Shown here piece by piece: positions 24,795-33,416 of a stretch of DNA of 33,853 bases. Position 1 is the stretch's first letter; each line of letters starts with the position of its first letter. A model generated the notes under the pieces. The model saw nothing but the letters and a program-made list of their open reading frames with translations, searched no databases and had not been told where the DNA came from. A program made the translations under genes and the position numbers. Source of the DNA: Myxococcota bacterium (lineage in GTDB: Bacteria; Myxococcota_A; Polyangia; Polyangiales; Houyiibacteriaceae); assembly GCA_020629955.1 (NCBI GenBank), contig JAHDCI010000020.1, positions 14,437 through 48,289 of the forward strand, given 5' to 3'.

Positions 24795-24919
24795 GCCCTG
24801 CCCCGATATTCGGGACGGTCATGACGGCCCCAACTCGAAAACAGGCTTTGCGAATTCCGAGATCTAGACGCTGAAAAACCCATTGATCAAAACATGCGTT
24901 GCGGAGCGTTCGATCAATT

Positions 24920-24967
24920 AAAAATGCCCGCCATCGAAGGAGGAGGCGATTCCTTCGATGCGGGCAT
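24920..24967 (-). terminator. intrinsic terminator of the sigma-factor gene
   Basis: Read on the minus strand, ATGCCCGCATCGAAGGA and TCCTTCGATG-GCGGGCAT form a 17-bp stem with one bulged base (24924-24941 with 24951-24967) and a nine-base loop. TTTTTAATT follows. It lies about 20 bp past the stop codon at 24990. Confidence 0.93.
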
Positions 24968-24989
24968 CTTGCGCCGGGCGCGGTGAAAA

Positions 24990-25823
24990 CTAGGCGGGCT
25001 GTAGATCCGAGAGCTGGGCGCGCAGCTTGCGCTTGGCCCGAGCTTCGAGCTGACGCGCTCGTTCCCGGCTAACGCCGAGATTCTCACCCAGCCGCGAGAG
25101 GGTCATCGCGTCGTCGACTTTGAGGATCCGCTGGCGGACGATGTACTGCTCGCGCTCGTCCAGAGTCTCCAGGGCGTCGGAAACGCGCGACTGGAGCATT
25201 TCGTTGAAGCGCTTGTTCGCGACGCTCTCGTCCGGCGCCTCCATGCTACCTTCCATCGTCTCAACGAGGGTGGTGCGGCCATCGTCATGCGTCGGCTGAT
25301 CGAGCGAGACGTCGCTCGCGCTAAGCTGCTCGAGCAAGCGACGCGTTCGCGGCACCGGCTCACCGATCCGGTCTGCAACTTCCGCGATCGCGTCTTCTCC
25401 AAGCAGTCCGAGGGAGCGGGCCCGTGCGCGCTCGCGGCGGAGCTTAAAGAAGAGTTTGGAACGAAGCGCCCCGGTTCCGCCGCCGACGACGCGCGCCGAA
25501 CGGACGACAAGCTCGAGGACATAAGCGCGAATCCAGTATCCCGCGTAGGTCACAAAGCGCGTGCCTCGGTCGGGATCGAACTTCCGAACCGCCGTCACGA
25601 GGCCAACGTTCGCTTCTGCGAGGATATCCCCGAGCGGGATTGGGTAGCGACGATATTGGAGCGCGATCGCGACCGCGTAGCGAAGATTGGCCTCAACGAG
25701 CTTATCTGCCGCGCGCTTATTGCCTTTGATGGCTTTCTTCGCGAGCTTCGTCTCGTCTTCGCGTGAGAGTTTTGGGATTTGTCGTACCCGCTCGATGTAG
25801 CGGTCAAGTTCCGAATCATTCAT
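24990..25823 (-). CDS. RNA polymerase sigma factor, RpoH-type (sigma-32 family)
   Basis: Alternative sigma-70-family factor, 277 residues, close to the usual size of heat-shock sigma factors. Region 1.2/2.1 runs from DRYIERVRQIPKLSREDE. Region 2.2-2.4 holds LRYAVAIALQYRRYPIPLGDILAEANVGLVTAVRKFDPDRGTRF and YWIRAYVLELVVRSARVV. KLFFKLRRERAR after that is close to the RpoH box (QRKLFFNLRK in E. coli). Region 4 ends in the helix-turn-helix LSRLGENLGVSRERARQLEARAKRK. GGAGG seven bases before the ATG supports the start at 25823. It is monocistronic with its own strong terminator. A heat- or envelope-stress role is inferred from the family; this type of genome often has several RpoH paralogues. Confidence 0.93.
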   Translation of the reverse strand: MNDSELDRYIERVRQIPKLSREDETKLAKKAIKGNKRAADKLVEANLRYAVAIALQYRRYPIPLGDILAEANVGLVTAVRKFDPDRGTRFVTYAGYWIRAYVLELVVRSARVVGGGTGALRSKLFFKLRRERARARSLGLLGEDAIAEVADRIGEPVPRTRRLLEQLSASDVSLDQPTHDDGRTTLVETMEGSMEAPDESVANKRFNEMLQSRVSDALETLDEREQYIVRQRILKVDDAMTLSRLGENLGVSRERARQLEARAKRKLRAQLSDLQPA

Positions 25824-25838
25824 GGGATGCCTCCGTTG

Positions 25839-25853
25839 GTCTGATGTTCAGAC
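25839..25853. promoter_or_regulatory. palindrome in the sigma-factor leader
   Basis: GTCTGA-TGT-TCAGAC, perfect 6-bp arms around three bases, ends four bases before the Shine-Dalgarno GGAGG and about 16 bases from the ATG. It could be a repressor operator or an RNA hairpin limiting translation. Confidence 0.4.
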
Positions 25854-26040
25854 GCTTCAAGGTGCCCCAGCGTTACGCGGATTTATGTAAAGAAGTGTTT
25901 ACCCTATTTTTTAGGGCCAATATTAAGAATTGTGTAGGTCCTTTAACGTTCGGAATAAGTCATTTTGGCCCCTATTTTTGCGAGACGTGGTGGACAGCAC
26001 CGGCCGCTTTCGAGACGTTTAAGCTTCAGAATAGGCAAAC

Positions 26041-26075
26041 AAAAAAAACGTTACTCTTTCGAGTAACGTTTTTTG
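26041..26075 (-). terminator. perfect-stem terminator of the Fe-S carrier gene, possibly bidirectional
   Basis: AAAAAACGTTACTC (26043-26056) pairs perfectly with GAGTAACGTTTTTT (26061-26074) across a TTTC loop, a 14-bp stem. On the minus strand it is followed by eight Ts and lies about 65 bp past the gene stop at 26139. T runs exist on both strands, so it could also work for plus-strand readthrough. Confidence 0.92.
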
Positions 26076-26138
26076 TAACGGCTCTCTTCAGATCCCGAAA
26101 GGGATCACGTTGAGACATCGGAGCGAAAATCGAGTGCG

Positions 26139-26462
26139 TCAGGCGCTGAAGCTCGATCCGCAGCCGCAGGTCGCCGTCGCCTGCGGATTGAGGAACTTAA
26201 AGCCGGCTCCATGAAGCCCTTCGACGTAGTCGATCTCGGTTCCTTCAAGGTAGTGCATCGACATGAAATCGATATGGATCGGGATGCCGTGAGATTCGAA
26301 CGTCTGGTCAGTCTCGCGAACCTCATCCTCGAAGAAGAGATCGTAGGAGAGACCGGAGCACCCGCCTCCGAGCACGGAGACGCGGAGTCCCTGCGAACCG
26401 AGCTCTTCGGCTTCGCGGATTTCACGGACCTTTTCCGCAGCGTTTGGCGTGAGTGTGATCAT
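26139..26462 (-). CDS. A-type iron-sulfur cluster carrier (HesB/IscA/ErpA family)
   Basis: A 107-residue protein that carries Fe-S clusters to apo-proteins. The three conserved cysteines are present: Cys-35 in GGGCSGLSY and Cys-99/Cys-101 in ATCGCGSSF. The N-terminal ITLTPNAAEKV and FKFLNPQ near the end also match. I chose ATG 26462, which starts the family exactly; the frame is open to 26879, but the extra ~139 codons encode a basic, low-complexity sequence overlapping the divergent gene. No other isc or suf genes are in the window, so this looks like a stand-alone ErpA-like carrier rather than part of an isc operon. Confidence 0.95.
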   Translation of the reverse strand: MITLTPNAAEKVREIREAEELGSQGLRVSVLGGGCSGLSYDLFFEDEVRETDQTFESHGIPIHIDFMSMHYLEGTEIDYVEGLHGAGFKFLNPQATATCGCGSSFSA

Positions 26463-26578
26463 GGGAAGTAGGATAGGTCCGGTCCTCTTTCTCCGCCAGG
26501 CAAATCGTGCGGTGTTTTTGTTGATAAACGCACACCCCGGGCAAGACTTTTCGGGGAACACTGCTACCTCAGAATACT

Positions 26579-26974
26579 GTGACGCTTGCGACCAAGGTTT
26601 TTGCCCTCCTCGGGCTCGCTTCGACGGGGATCGCTCTCTGTCTTTTCGTAGGCTCCAGTATGGCGATGGACCGCACGGTCGCGCAGATCGATCGCTTCGA
26701 GCGTTTCGAGGGACAGGCCGCACGCGAGGTTCAGTTCGACCGTCGCAACGGCGCGTTCGGGCTAGGGGCAGCGCTGTTTCTCGGAGGCGTCGGATTCGCA
26801 ATCCGGAAAAAGAAGGCCTGCGCCCTCCCCTTCGCACTCGCAGCCGGTGCCCCCGCTTTCGCTCTCCCTTGGCTAGCATGCATCACCTCTCCGTTCGCCT
26901 TCGCCGCGCTCCTGGGCGCGCTGCAGAAGCCGCCCAAGGACGGCGAAGAAGCCGCCGCGGCAGAGCCCCCTTAG
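26579..26974 (+). CDS. small membrane protein of unknown function
   Basis: A 131-residue protein not recognised by family. It has a hydrophobic N-terminal helix (about 5-27, VFALLGLASTGIALCLFVGSS), a charged stretch with DRTVAQIDRFERFEGQ (about 31-46), and two or three further hydrophobic segments (about 59-75, 80-97 and 100-113). The tail is Ala/Glu/Pro-rich. The start is GTG at 26579; an in-frame ATG near codon 28 would lose the first helix. It diverges from the Fe-S carrier (117 bp apart) and ends six bases before the convergent lipoprotein gene. Composition and codon pattern look coding. Confidence 0.6.
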   Translation: MTLATKVFALLGLASTGIALCLFVGSSMAMDRTVAQIDRFERFEGQAAREVQFDRRNGAFGLGAALFLGGVGFAIRKKKACALPFALAAGAPAFALPWLACITSPFAFAALLGALQKPPKDGEEAAAAEPP

Positions 26975-26980
26975 ACCTTT

Positions 26981-28147
26981 CTAGTCGATCGCGATGATGG
27001 CCGGATGTTGACGAAGAATCCGGGCCTGACCGGCGGTGAGCTCGATGCCTCCGTCAATGTCCGGGTAGAGCAGATTTCTCATCGCCTCTGGACCGGAGGG
27101 CGTGTCCTCGAGTGGGTCTTCCAAAACGCCGCCCTCACTGGTGTGAAAGAGGCCCAGCCAATGGGCCAACTCGTGCGCAACCGTTCGAGCGGTTCGCTCA
27201 CGAAATCCGTCCTCGTTCGGACGGTGCGCGTTGAGGGCGACAACGACCCCGGACCCTGACGCGGTTCCTTCCGAGCAATCCGGATCACTCTCTTCAAAAA
27301 GCCAAGCTCCTCCAGGCACCCCATCGCTGATCCCGCGAAGCTCCGACGTTGTGCCGCCCACAAAAGACTCGATCACGAAGACGTTTAAGCCCCGCCGAGC
27401 ATGAGCGAGCATCTCCCGATAATCCCCAGGACCTTCGATATTCTCGAGTCGCTGGTAACCTGCTGCGAGGTCAACATACGTCGGTTCTCCGATCTCAATA
27501 TTCGCCGCGCGGTAAATCTCTCGGACATCTTCAAAAACTGCGGGCAATACGCTTGATTCGACGTTTTCCGCCGTCCAACCGAGCGCTCCGCTCAAGTGTA
27601 CCGTCAAATCCACCCTTCCACGTACGGAGGGACTACGCCGGCTGACCCGCACGCACGCTCGAGTGTCGATCGAACGTCCAACGGCGTCCGCTGCGCCGAT
27701 CACAAAGGAGTATCGCCCGGGCGGCAAAGGAACGTCTCCATTCGGAAAAACGCTGAGATGGTGTCCTAGGGTCGGAACGACCGGGTTTCTACTCGTTCGA
27801 AGTGGGCCGTAGCGGTCAAGAACGCGTCGAGTTGATTCCAAGACGTGCGCTCCGTATTCGTCGCTCACCCATACCCCGCCTGGGCCGCTCATCCCGCGGA
27901 TAAAGAAGATTTCGTCGGCATTGCCACGCAACTGGACCGCGATCGACTCTCCTTCGCGGACCTCCAAATTGAGCGGAGCGGACGTCCCTTCGCGAATTGG
28001 AACCGAACCAAGGCTCTCAACACGAAGATCCTCACGGCTGGAGCCCGGCGAACACCCCCAGAACAAAAAGAGAATTCCAGTCAGAGCAAAAAAACCGACG
28101 AAAATTGTTCCGTTCGTGTCAAAATCCGGCGATGCGTCAATCCTCAT
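26981..28147 (-). CDS. lipoprotein metalloprotease, M43-like metzincin
   Basis: A 388-residue lipoprotein with the signal peptide VGFFALTGILFLFWGC (lipidated Cys at 32). Residues about 35-175 form a beta-rich N-terminal region. Residues about 180-380 are a zincin domain with the full metzincin motif HELAHWLGLFH (325-335), three His ligands and a catalytic Glu, followed by S/T-E. Pappalysin-type (M43) proteases have HExGHWLGLYH. The Met-turn position reads RNLLYPD, without the usual Met. ATG 28147 was chosen; GTG 28159 would add four residues. Either start lies inside the 5' end of the divergent giant lipoprotein gene (overlap 16 bp from the ATG). It may process envelope or secreted proteins, possibly its neighbour's product; this is inference. 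Confidence 0.87.
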   Translation of the reverse strand: MRIDASPDFDTNGTIFVGFFALTGILFLFWGCSPGSSREDLRVESLGSVPIREGTSAPLNLEVREGESIAVQLRGNADEIFFIRGMSGPGGVWVSDEYGAHVLESTRRVLDRYGPLRTSRNPVVPTLGHHLSVFPNGDVPLPPGRYSFVIGAADAVGRSIDTRACVRVSRRSPSVRGRVDLTVHLSGALGWTAENVESSVLPAVFEDVREIYRAANIEIGEPTYVDLAAGYQRLENIEGPGDYREMLAHARRGLNVFVIESFVGGTTSELRGISDGVPGGAWLFEESDPDCSEGTASGSGVVVALNAHRPNEDGFRERTARTVAHELAHWLGLFHTSEGGVLEDPLEDTPSGPEAMRNLLYPDIDGGIELTAGQARILRQHPAIIAID

Positions 28148-31100
28148 CTCGGTATGCACTCTTCACATCTTTCGCGTTAATTGCACTGTTTTCCGGTCTC
28201 GCCGGTTGCGGGGACGATGGAATCGACCCGGATGGCCTAAGCCAGTGCACGCCGGACGACGATTTGATCGCGGAGTTACGCCCCTGCGTTGTCGACGAAC
28301 ATTGCCCCTGCAGTTCTCACTGCGAACTCGGCGAATGCGTGTCGGAGTGCACTTCTGCGAGCGATTGCGGCGATGCCCAGCGTTGCGACCGCTTTGGGTA
28401 CTGTCGTGACGAGGAAGACACCGAACTTCTCCCGCACGCTGCGCCCGAGGGTGAGCTGATGGTGAGCGCTGAGCGAATCGTCATGTTTGACGAGGCGGTC
28501 GATCGGACATTTATGGTAGGCGCACTGGTTCGGAACTTTCGGCAGATGCGCGTAACGGGCGACGAAGGCCTTGAAGTCAGTTGCAACGGCAGCGATTTTG
28601 GTGAGGAGTGTCGTTTTGAAACGGTCGAGGTGGACGCACGCGTGCCCGTTCAGATTCGATTGACGACGCCGCTTTCCGAAGATGAAATTCGAACGGTGCG
28701 GGTCTTCGGCGGGAACGAGCGCGCGCTGATCAGTGTCACCGGGCGCTCGACGCTCAGCTCGATGACCGACCGGCTCCTCCCTTCCTCCGCAGTTCGGGCC
28801 ATCGGCGGCCCACTCGCCGGCGAGTATGTGGGCACCGCGAGGTTGCTCGGAGCAGGGGTGTCTGACGACGGCTCGGTGGAAGGGATTCGAGCGAACGAGA
28901 GCTATCCGATTCGTGCACAGATCTATGCGGATGCGGACACCGGCGCTGGCGTGTTGGTGCTACAGGACGATACGGCCGTACTCGGCGGGACCGAGCGATG
29001 GATCGCAAATATTGACGTCAACGCAGACGGGTCCGGAACGGCGGATTTTGTTACGAACGTGAGGCGGGTCTCCGAGGCCGTGCCCGGAATGCCCATCGAT
29101 CTGGCGCTCAGCGCTCCGAGCGCGCCCATGGTGGTTCAAGCCGCCGCGGGCCGCACAGTATCCATCGATCTGGTCACGCAGGTGGGCGGCGTCCACCCCG
29201 ATTTGACGATTAACACTCGCTGGTCGGTCGCTCTTTTCCGGCAGGGGGATGTCGATGGCGTGGCGCCTGCCGTCCCGGCGGACTACGTCGCGACGGAGCC
29301 AAGTGCCGCTCCGACGCTTTGGGAGTCACGGCTTGAAGAGCGGCTCGCGACCCTGCGAACCGAGACCAACCTTCCCGGACGCTTCTTTGAGACCTTCCAC
29401 GGCGAAAATGCAAACCTAAGCCTCTGCGGCCTCCCGCCATCGACAGAGTTAAACGAAGCGGCGTGGTTGCAGAGCCTGCGCGGCCTCGATTTCCGACACC
29501 ACGCGAGCGATCGCGCGATCGAATCCAACGTGGGCGTTGAGCGATGGAGCGAGCGCCTCACTGGCGATACACGTTCGCCCTTTGTCACGTTCTTTTGGTC
29601 GCTGCTCGTCAACGCGACCGATTCCGGCTTTTCGGCGATGGGGGTCGATAGCTCGGTACAGGCGCGCCTGGGAAGCTCCGGCGCAGGCGACGCCCCACCC
29701 TGCGCGTTCGGCCTCGACGAGCCTTACGAACTCGTCACGCGCGATAGCCGCGGCTTTCGAGGGCCGGGAGGGACGATCATGCCCGGTCCGAGCGTGGATA
29801 TCTGCGAGGACATGGCCGAGCAGTACGGTTGCGAAGTCACCGAGTCCGCAGCGGGGGATCGCATCACCCTCGATATCGATTTCCAAGTCAACGGCGTCGA
29901 TGAGACCACCGAGCTCTTCTCGCGCTGCAACCCGGCAACCGGTGCGGATTGTGTCCCCTTCGATCTGCCGGTGGAGGTCACCCGCCGATGCGAGTTCCCG
30001 GCGGCGCCGGCGGCCCATTTTTCCATTCCGGGTTGCAACGAAATGACGCTCTGTTTTGACACGCTCGCAACGGCTCCCGACCCCGAAGCGGGCATCGGCG
30101 AATCGCGCCGCCTCGGCGACCGGGTCGACCGGGCATCCGGCGACCTTCGCTGCGAAATGCCGGCGGTCATCGTGGATGGACTTGGCGTCGATCAGCCCGT
30201 CGATCTCAATGGAACGATGGGCGCCAATACGCTTGCGCGCACCTGCCTCGATGAGCTTGAGTCCTTCCGCGATTTCGATGTCGAAGCCGGGGTACTCGCA
30301 ACGCTTTTACCTTCTCCGGTGGTCGACGGCGGCGCCGAATGCGCCAGACCGAACCGTATTTTGGCGGCCGCGCTCGCTTCGTTTGAGCAAACCCGGCTTC
30401 GGCAGGAAAACGAGCGCCTCCCATCTCGCCCCGAAGACGAGCGTCTTGGTCTTCGGCTATTGCAGCGCTGGTTGGTGCTCCACGGCTTTGTGGCTCGCCA
30501 AACCGAACAAGCCGACGCACTCGCTGGGATCATCCGCCGGATTGGCGAAGATAGTGACCTCCCGCCCACGCTCGAAGATGCCCTTGAGCGATCCGTGGAC
30601 GGCTGGGACCTACTCAGCCACCCGCGAATTGTCGACGCGCTCCTGAATGTCGATCCGGAGACGCTACGTCAGCCGGACTACCGAGCAGCGTTCGCTCCAG
30701 ATTTTGAAGATTCGGCGGCGGGCCGGCGAGAACAGGAAGACGGCCTCGTCGTCTCGATGGTTGATACGCTCGTCACCCAACTTGCGCTGGCTGACCGGCT
30801 CATCGTGCAAGCCCATCGCCGCGGCGACCAGAGCGCACTCGAAGACGTCCGCAGCACGCTCGAAAACGTCTACCGCATACGCCCACTCGCCGACGCGCTC
30901 TTCGCGCGCGCGGAAGAGGCGGGAGCTGTCGAATGGGGCGCTCGTTTCTCGAGCATGCGCGCCCAGCTCGACCGCGCGGTGCAGCGGGTTTTGGTTCATA
31001 TGCAGCTGCTTCGCGAGGCACAGAACCCATTTGGGATCGAAGATGAGGACCTTCCTCTCTATCTTTCGACAGATACGACAGGGGCTGGTGGACGCTTCGC

Positions 31101-33348
31101 CGCGGTCTCCGACTTCTTGCTCGGCGATGGCCCTGGCGCGATCGCAAACTTCGCGCCAACGACAATTCGAAACGCACGGGAAGCTCTCGATGGAGCCCGC
31201 GAAGCGTGGACTGCGTTCCAAGACCGAGAGACACAGCGGCGACGCGCTGCGAACGAACTCGAAGCGCGCGTTGAGGAAGTCCGTTTCACGTTCGGTGACC
31301 GAGTCGCGGCGTATTGCAGCGCACCGACGGGCCTGAATACGGTCGACGTCATCGAAGGCTGGGAAGCTGCGCACGGCGCCCCCTTCTCGGCCAACAACTG
31401 CTACTTCAACTACGACGAGCCTGGATGTGGCTTCCAGCTTGCCCAATGGGCGAGCAGCCTCTCGGACGACGACCTCCGCTTCGAGCTCTGCGTCGGCGCG
31501 AAACTTCAGGAGAGGCTTGGCCCCTCTCAGCTGGCGCTGGATGCATGTCTTCGAGACGTCGACACGTGCGTCACGCAGACGGCAACATGCCCAGACGGCG
31601 CGGGCGGCGCGTATTGTGTTTCCGTCGGCGGCGAAGTGCTCGCGTTCACGCCCGACCTCCTTCGCTCGATCAGCGCCGGCGCACCGCCGCCCCTCGTTGA
31701 ACAGGCGCAGGCGCAGTGTGCGGCCGAGTATCCGAATGCGAACCCATCCGGCATCGGTGGCGGCAACCTCGCCGTTCTCGACAACACGGCTTGCTATCGG
31801 GGCTCGCTCGGCGAAGCGGTATTGACCACACGGACCGTCTCTCAGGACGTTGAAATCGCACGCTCCGAGTTTGCGGAATTCCAAGAGCGCTACGATATCG
31901 CCATGCGCAGCTGCATGATCCTGCAACTCGGGAACGAAGCCCTGGAAGCTGCTACCTCGAGACATAACGACGCCATGCGGGATCTCCGGACGGCGAAACT
32001 CGTCACCGATATCGCAGCGGAAGCCGCTTCGGGCGTAAAGGATTGCGCCGACGCGGGCGGCTCGCCGGTCGGCGTTGGCGTCAGTTGCGGTGCCTCCGCG
32101 GTCGAAACCGCCGCCGAAATTGCATCGGACGCTCTTCAGTTCGCCATGGACAACGCCCAGGCCGCTCACGAGGAAAATATGATGCGCATCCAGAGCGATA
32201 TCGTTGAGCAACAGTGCTTTAACGACGCGGAGCTTGAGCTTGTGGGCGCTCGAACCGCGGCACTTCGTGTGACCCAAGCCACGAACGAACTCCAGCTGGC
32301 ACTTTTCCGAATGAATGAGCTGAAGATCGCCGCGGAAACCGCCTACGGAGACGGGGTCGCGGCCCTTGCTGCAGCGCGCGGTCGTAACAACGCGCCGCTT
32401 GGCCACGACTACTGGCTCGACGAACGCGTTCAGACGTTTAATCGGCAAATGGAGCTCGCCGCGCGAACCAGCTACCTCGCCGTTCGAGCCGTCGAATACG
32501 AGTTCCAGCGCAGTCTACCGGAGCGAGGCGATGTGCTCGCGGCCGAGCTTCCGGACGAACTCCAAGCAGTGCTTGAGCGGCTCTGGGAAACAGCTGGCAC
32601 GCGCCGCATCAACGGCGCCGCACCCGCGGAGCTGCGGATCGTTATGAGCCTGAAACGCAACTTGCTTCAGCTCGGCGACAATAGCGAACAGCCAGAGGGA
32701 TGGGCCGCTCTTTCGGATACGGAACGCCTGCGCTTGCGACTCTTGGACGAACGCTACGAGGTCTATGACGAAGATGGGGTGTTCGTCGGCCGACGAATCC
32801 CGTTTAACCTTGTGCCCTTGGAGAGCGTAGGACTGGGCACAGCGCAAGGAATCTCGGTCTTCGCGGCCAACTCCTGCGCGGAGCGCGTTTGGTCCGTCAA
32901 CGCAACCATCAGCGGCGACGAAGAATCCCTCTTCATTGGAGACGATCCCTCGTTTATCGACATCCAGCTACTGAAGAACAACAGCTTCTATAGCCAGTGG
33001 TGTGACGACGGGCAGGAGACCGACTTTCAGCAAGCGTCGGTCAGGCCATCCCGAAACCTCTTCGCCTCTCCGAGCGGAGGACAGGTCGGAGAACTTGGTC
33101 TCGGGAATAATAACGACCTCTTCAGCCGCGCCAGAATGCAAGCCTTCTTTAATGTCGATCGGGATGAATTCTCGGAGGATGCGTACGCCAACGGAGATAG
33201 CGCCGAGCTCGCCGGTCGCGGTCTTTATGGAGAGTATGCGATCTTCCTGCCGGCGGGCGTTCTCAGCGAAGATGGTGGCCCAGGTCTCAACCTCAACGTC
33301 GTTGAAGATATCCTTTTGAGGATCGACTACGTCTCGGTGGCGCGCTGA
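28132..33348 (+). CDS. giant lipoprotein (1738 aa) with Cys-rich N-terminus and long helical region
   Basis: Function unknown. The signal peptide ends LAGC (lipidated Cys-26). A Cys-rich module follows (about 39-91; CPCSSHCELGEC and CTSASDCGDAQRC), like the short disulfide modules of Myxococcota lipoproteins. A long mixed alpha/beta body fills about 100-1200, including many Cys pairs near 590-700. Residues about 1240-1530 are strongly helical and charged, and the C-terminal ~150 residues are beta-rich, ending YAIFLPAGVLS and VEDILLRIDYVSVAR. The helices and this end recall the pore and C-terminal regions of Tc-toxin A subunits, but I cannot confirm it. ATG 28132 fits the lipoprotein signal; the frame is open to 27997. 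The start overlaps that of the divergent protease. Confidence 0.9.
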   Translation: MRQSSSRYALFTSFALIALFSGLAGCGDDGIDPDGLSQCTPDDDLIAELRPCVVDEHCPCSSHCELGECVSECTSASDCGDAQRCDRFGYCRDEEDTELLPHAAPEGELMVSAERIVMFDEAVDRTFMVGALVRNFRQMRVTGDEGLEVSCNGSDFGEECRFETVEVDARVPVQIRLTTPLSEDEIRTVRVFGGNERALISVTGRSTLSSMTDRLLPSSAVRAIGGPLAGEYVGTARLLGAGVSDDGSVEGIRANESYPIRAQIYADADTGAGVLVLQDDTAVLGGTERWIANIDVNADGSGTADFVTNVRRVSEAVPGMPIDLALSAPSAPMVVQAAAGRTVSIDLVTQVGGVHPDLTINTRWSVALFRQGDVDGVAPAVPADYVATEPSAAPTLWESRLEERLATLRTETNLPGRFFETFHGENANLSLCGLPPSTELNEAAWLQSLRGLDFRHHASDRAIESNVGVERWSERLTGDTRSPFVTFFWSLLVNATDSGFSAMGVDSSVQARLGSSGAGDAPPCAFGLDEPYELVTRDSRGFRGPGGTIMPGPSVDICEDMAEQYGCEVTESAAGDRITLDIDFQVNGVDETTELFSRCNPATGADCVPFDLPVEVTRRCEFPAAPAAHFSIPGCNEMTLCFDTLATAPDPEAGIGESRRLGDRVDRASGDLRCEMPAVIVDGLGVDQPVDLNGTMGANTLARTCLDELESFRDFDVEAGVLATLLPSPVVDGGAECARPNRILAAALASFEQTRLRQENERLPSRPEDERLGLRLLQRWLVLHGFVARQTEQADALAGIIRRIGEDSDLPPTLEDALERSVDGWDLLSHPRIVDALLNVDPETLRQPDYRAAFAPDFEDSAAGRREQEDGLVVSMVDTLVTQLALADRLIVQAHRRGDQSALEDVRSTLENVYRIRPLADALFARAEEAGAVEWGARFSSMRAQLDRAVQRVLVHMQLLREAQNPFGIEDEDLPLYLSTDTTGAGGRFAAVSDFLLGDGPGAIANFAPTTIRNAREALDGAREAWTAFQDRETQRRRAANELEARVEEVRFTFGDRVAAYCSAPTGLNTVDVIEGWEAAHGAPFSANNCYFNYDEPGCGFQLAQWASSLSDDDLRFELCVGAKLQERLGPSQLALDACLRDVDTCVTQTATCPDGAGGAYCVSVGGEVLAFTPDLLRSISAGAPPPLVEQAQAQCAAEYPNANPSGIGGGNLAVLDNTACYRGSLGEAVLTTRTVSQDVEIARSEFAEFQERYDIAMRSCMILQLGNEALEAATSRHNDAMRDLRTAKLVTDIAAEAASGVKDCADAGGSPVGVGVSCGASAVETAAEIASDALQFAMDNAQAAHEENMMRIQSDIVEQQCFNDAELELVGARTAALRVTQATNELQLALFRMNELKIAAETAYGDGVAALAAARGRNNAPLGHDYWLDERVQTFNRQMELAARTSYLAVRAVEYEFQRSLPERGDVLAAELPDELQAVLERLWETAGTRRINGAAPAELRIVMSLKRNLLQLGDNSEQPEGWAALSDTERLRLRLLDERYEVYDEDGVFVGRRIPFNLVPLESVGLGTAQGISVFAANSCAERVWSVNATISGDEESLFIGDDPSFIDIQLLKNNSFYSQWCDDGQETDFQQASVRPSRNLFASPSGGQVGELGLGNNNDLFSRARMQAFFNVDRDEFSEDAYANGDSAELAGRGLYGEYAIFLPAGVLSEDGGPGLNLNVVEDILLRIDYVSVAR

Positions 33349-33416
33349 AGCGAGATGCTCGCCTCGACGAACGATCGAGACTTGATTCGTAGAGGCGAAA
33401 GCGTCATATCCCCTGT

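Larger units (their letters stand above)
25824..26138. other. AT-rich intergenic region upstream of the sigma-factor gene
   Basis: No gene is called in these ~315 bp. The 116-codon plus-strand frame at 25763-26113 overlaps the sigma-gene start and the terminator and is rejected. The region is AT-rich and holds the sigma-gene leader (palindrome at 25839-25853), an inverted repeat CCCTA-T5-TAGGG at 25902-25916, and the terminator of the Fe-S carrier gene at 26041-26075. A partly similar CCCCTATTTTTGCG recurs near 25970. The sigma-gene promoter must lie here but could not be assigned. Confidence 0.5.

Noticed and set aside
24803-24816. CCCGA-TAT-TCGGG inverted repeat after the nucleotidyltransferase gene
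   Set aside because: Short stem without a T tract; not supported as a terminator.
25763-26113. 116-codon plus-strand frame in the sigma-gene leader
   Set aside because: It overlaps the sigma-gene start and the terminator and has no recognisable features.
31026-31038. Third CCCATTTGGG inside the giant lipoprotein gene
   Set aside because: It encodes conserved-looking Pro-Phe-Gly codons, so it is likely a chance match, and it weakens the shared-operator idea.
30664-32448. Minus-strand open frame of 594 codons
   Set aside because: It is antisense to the giant lipoprotein gene, and its composition (Arg/Val-rich) fits a shadow frame in GC-rich DNA.
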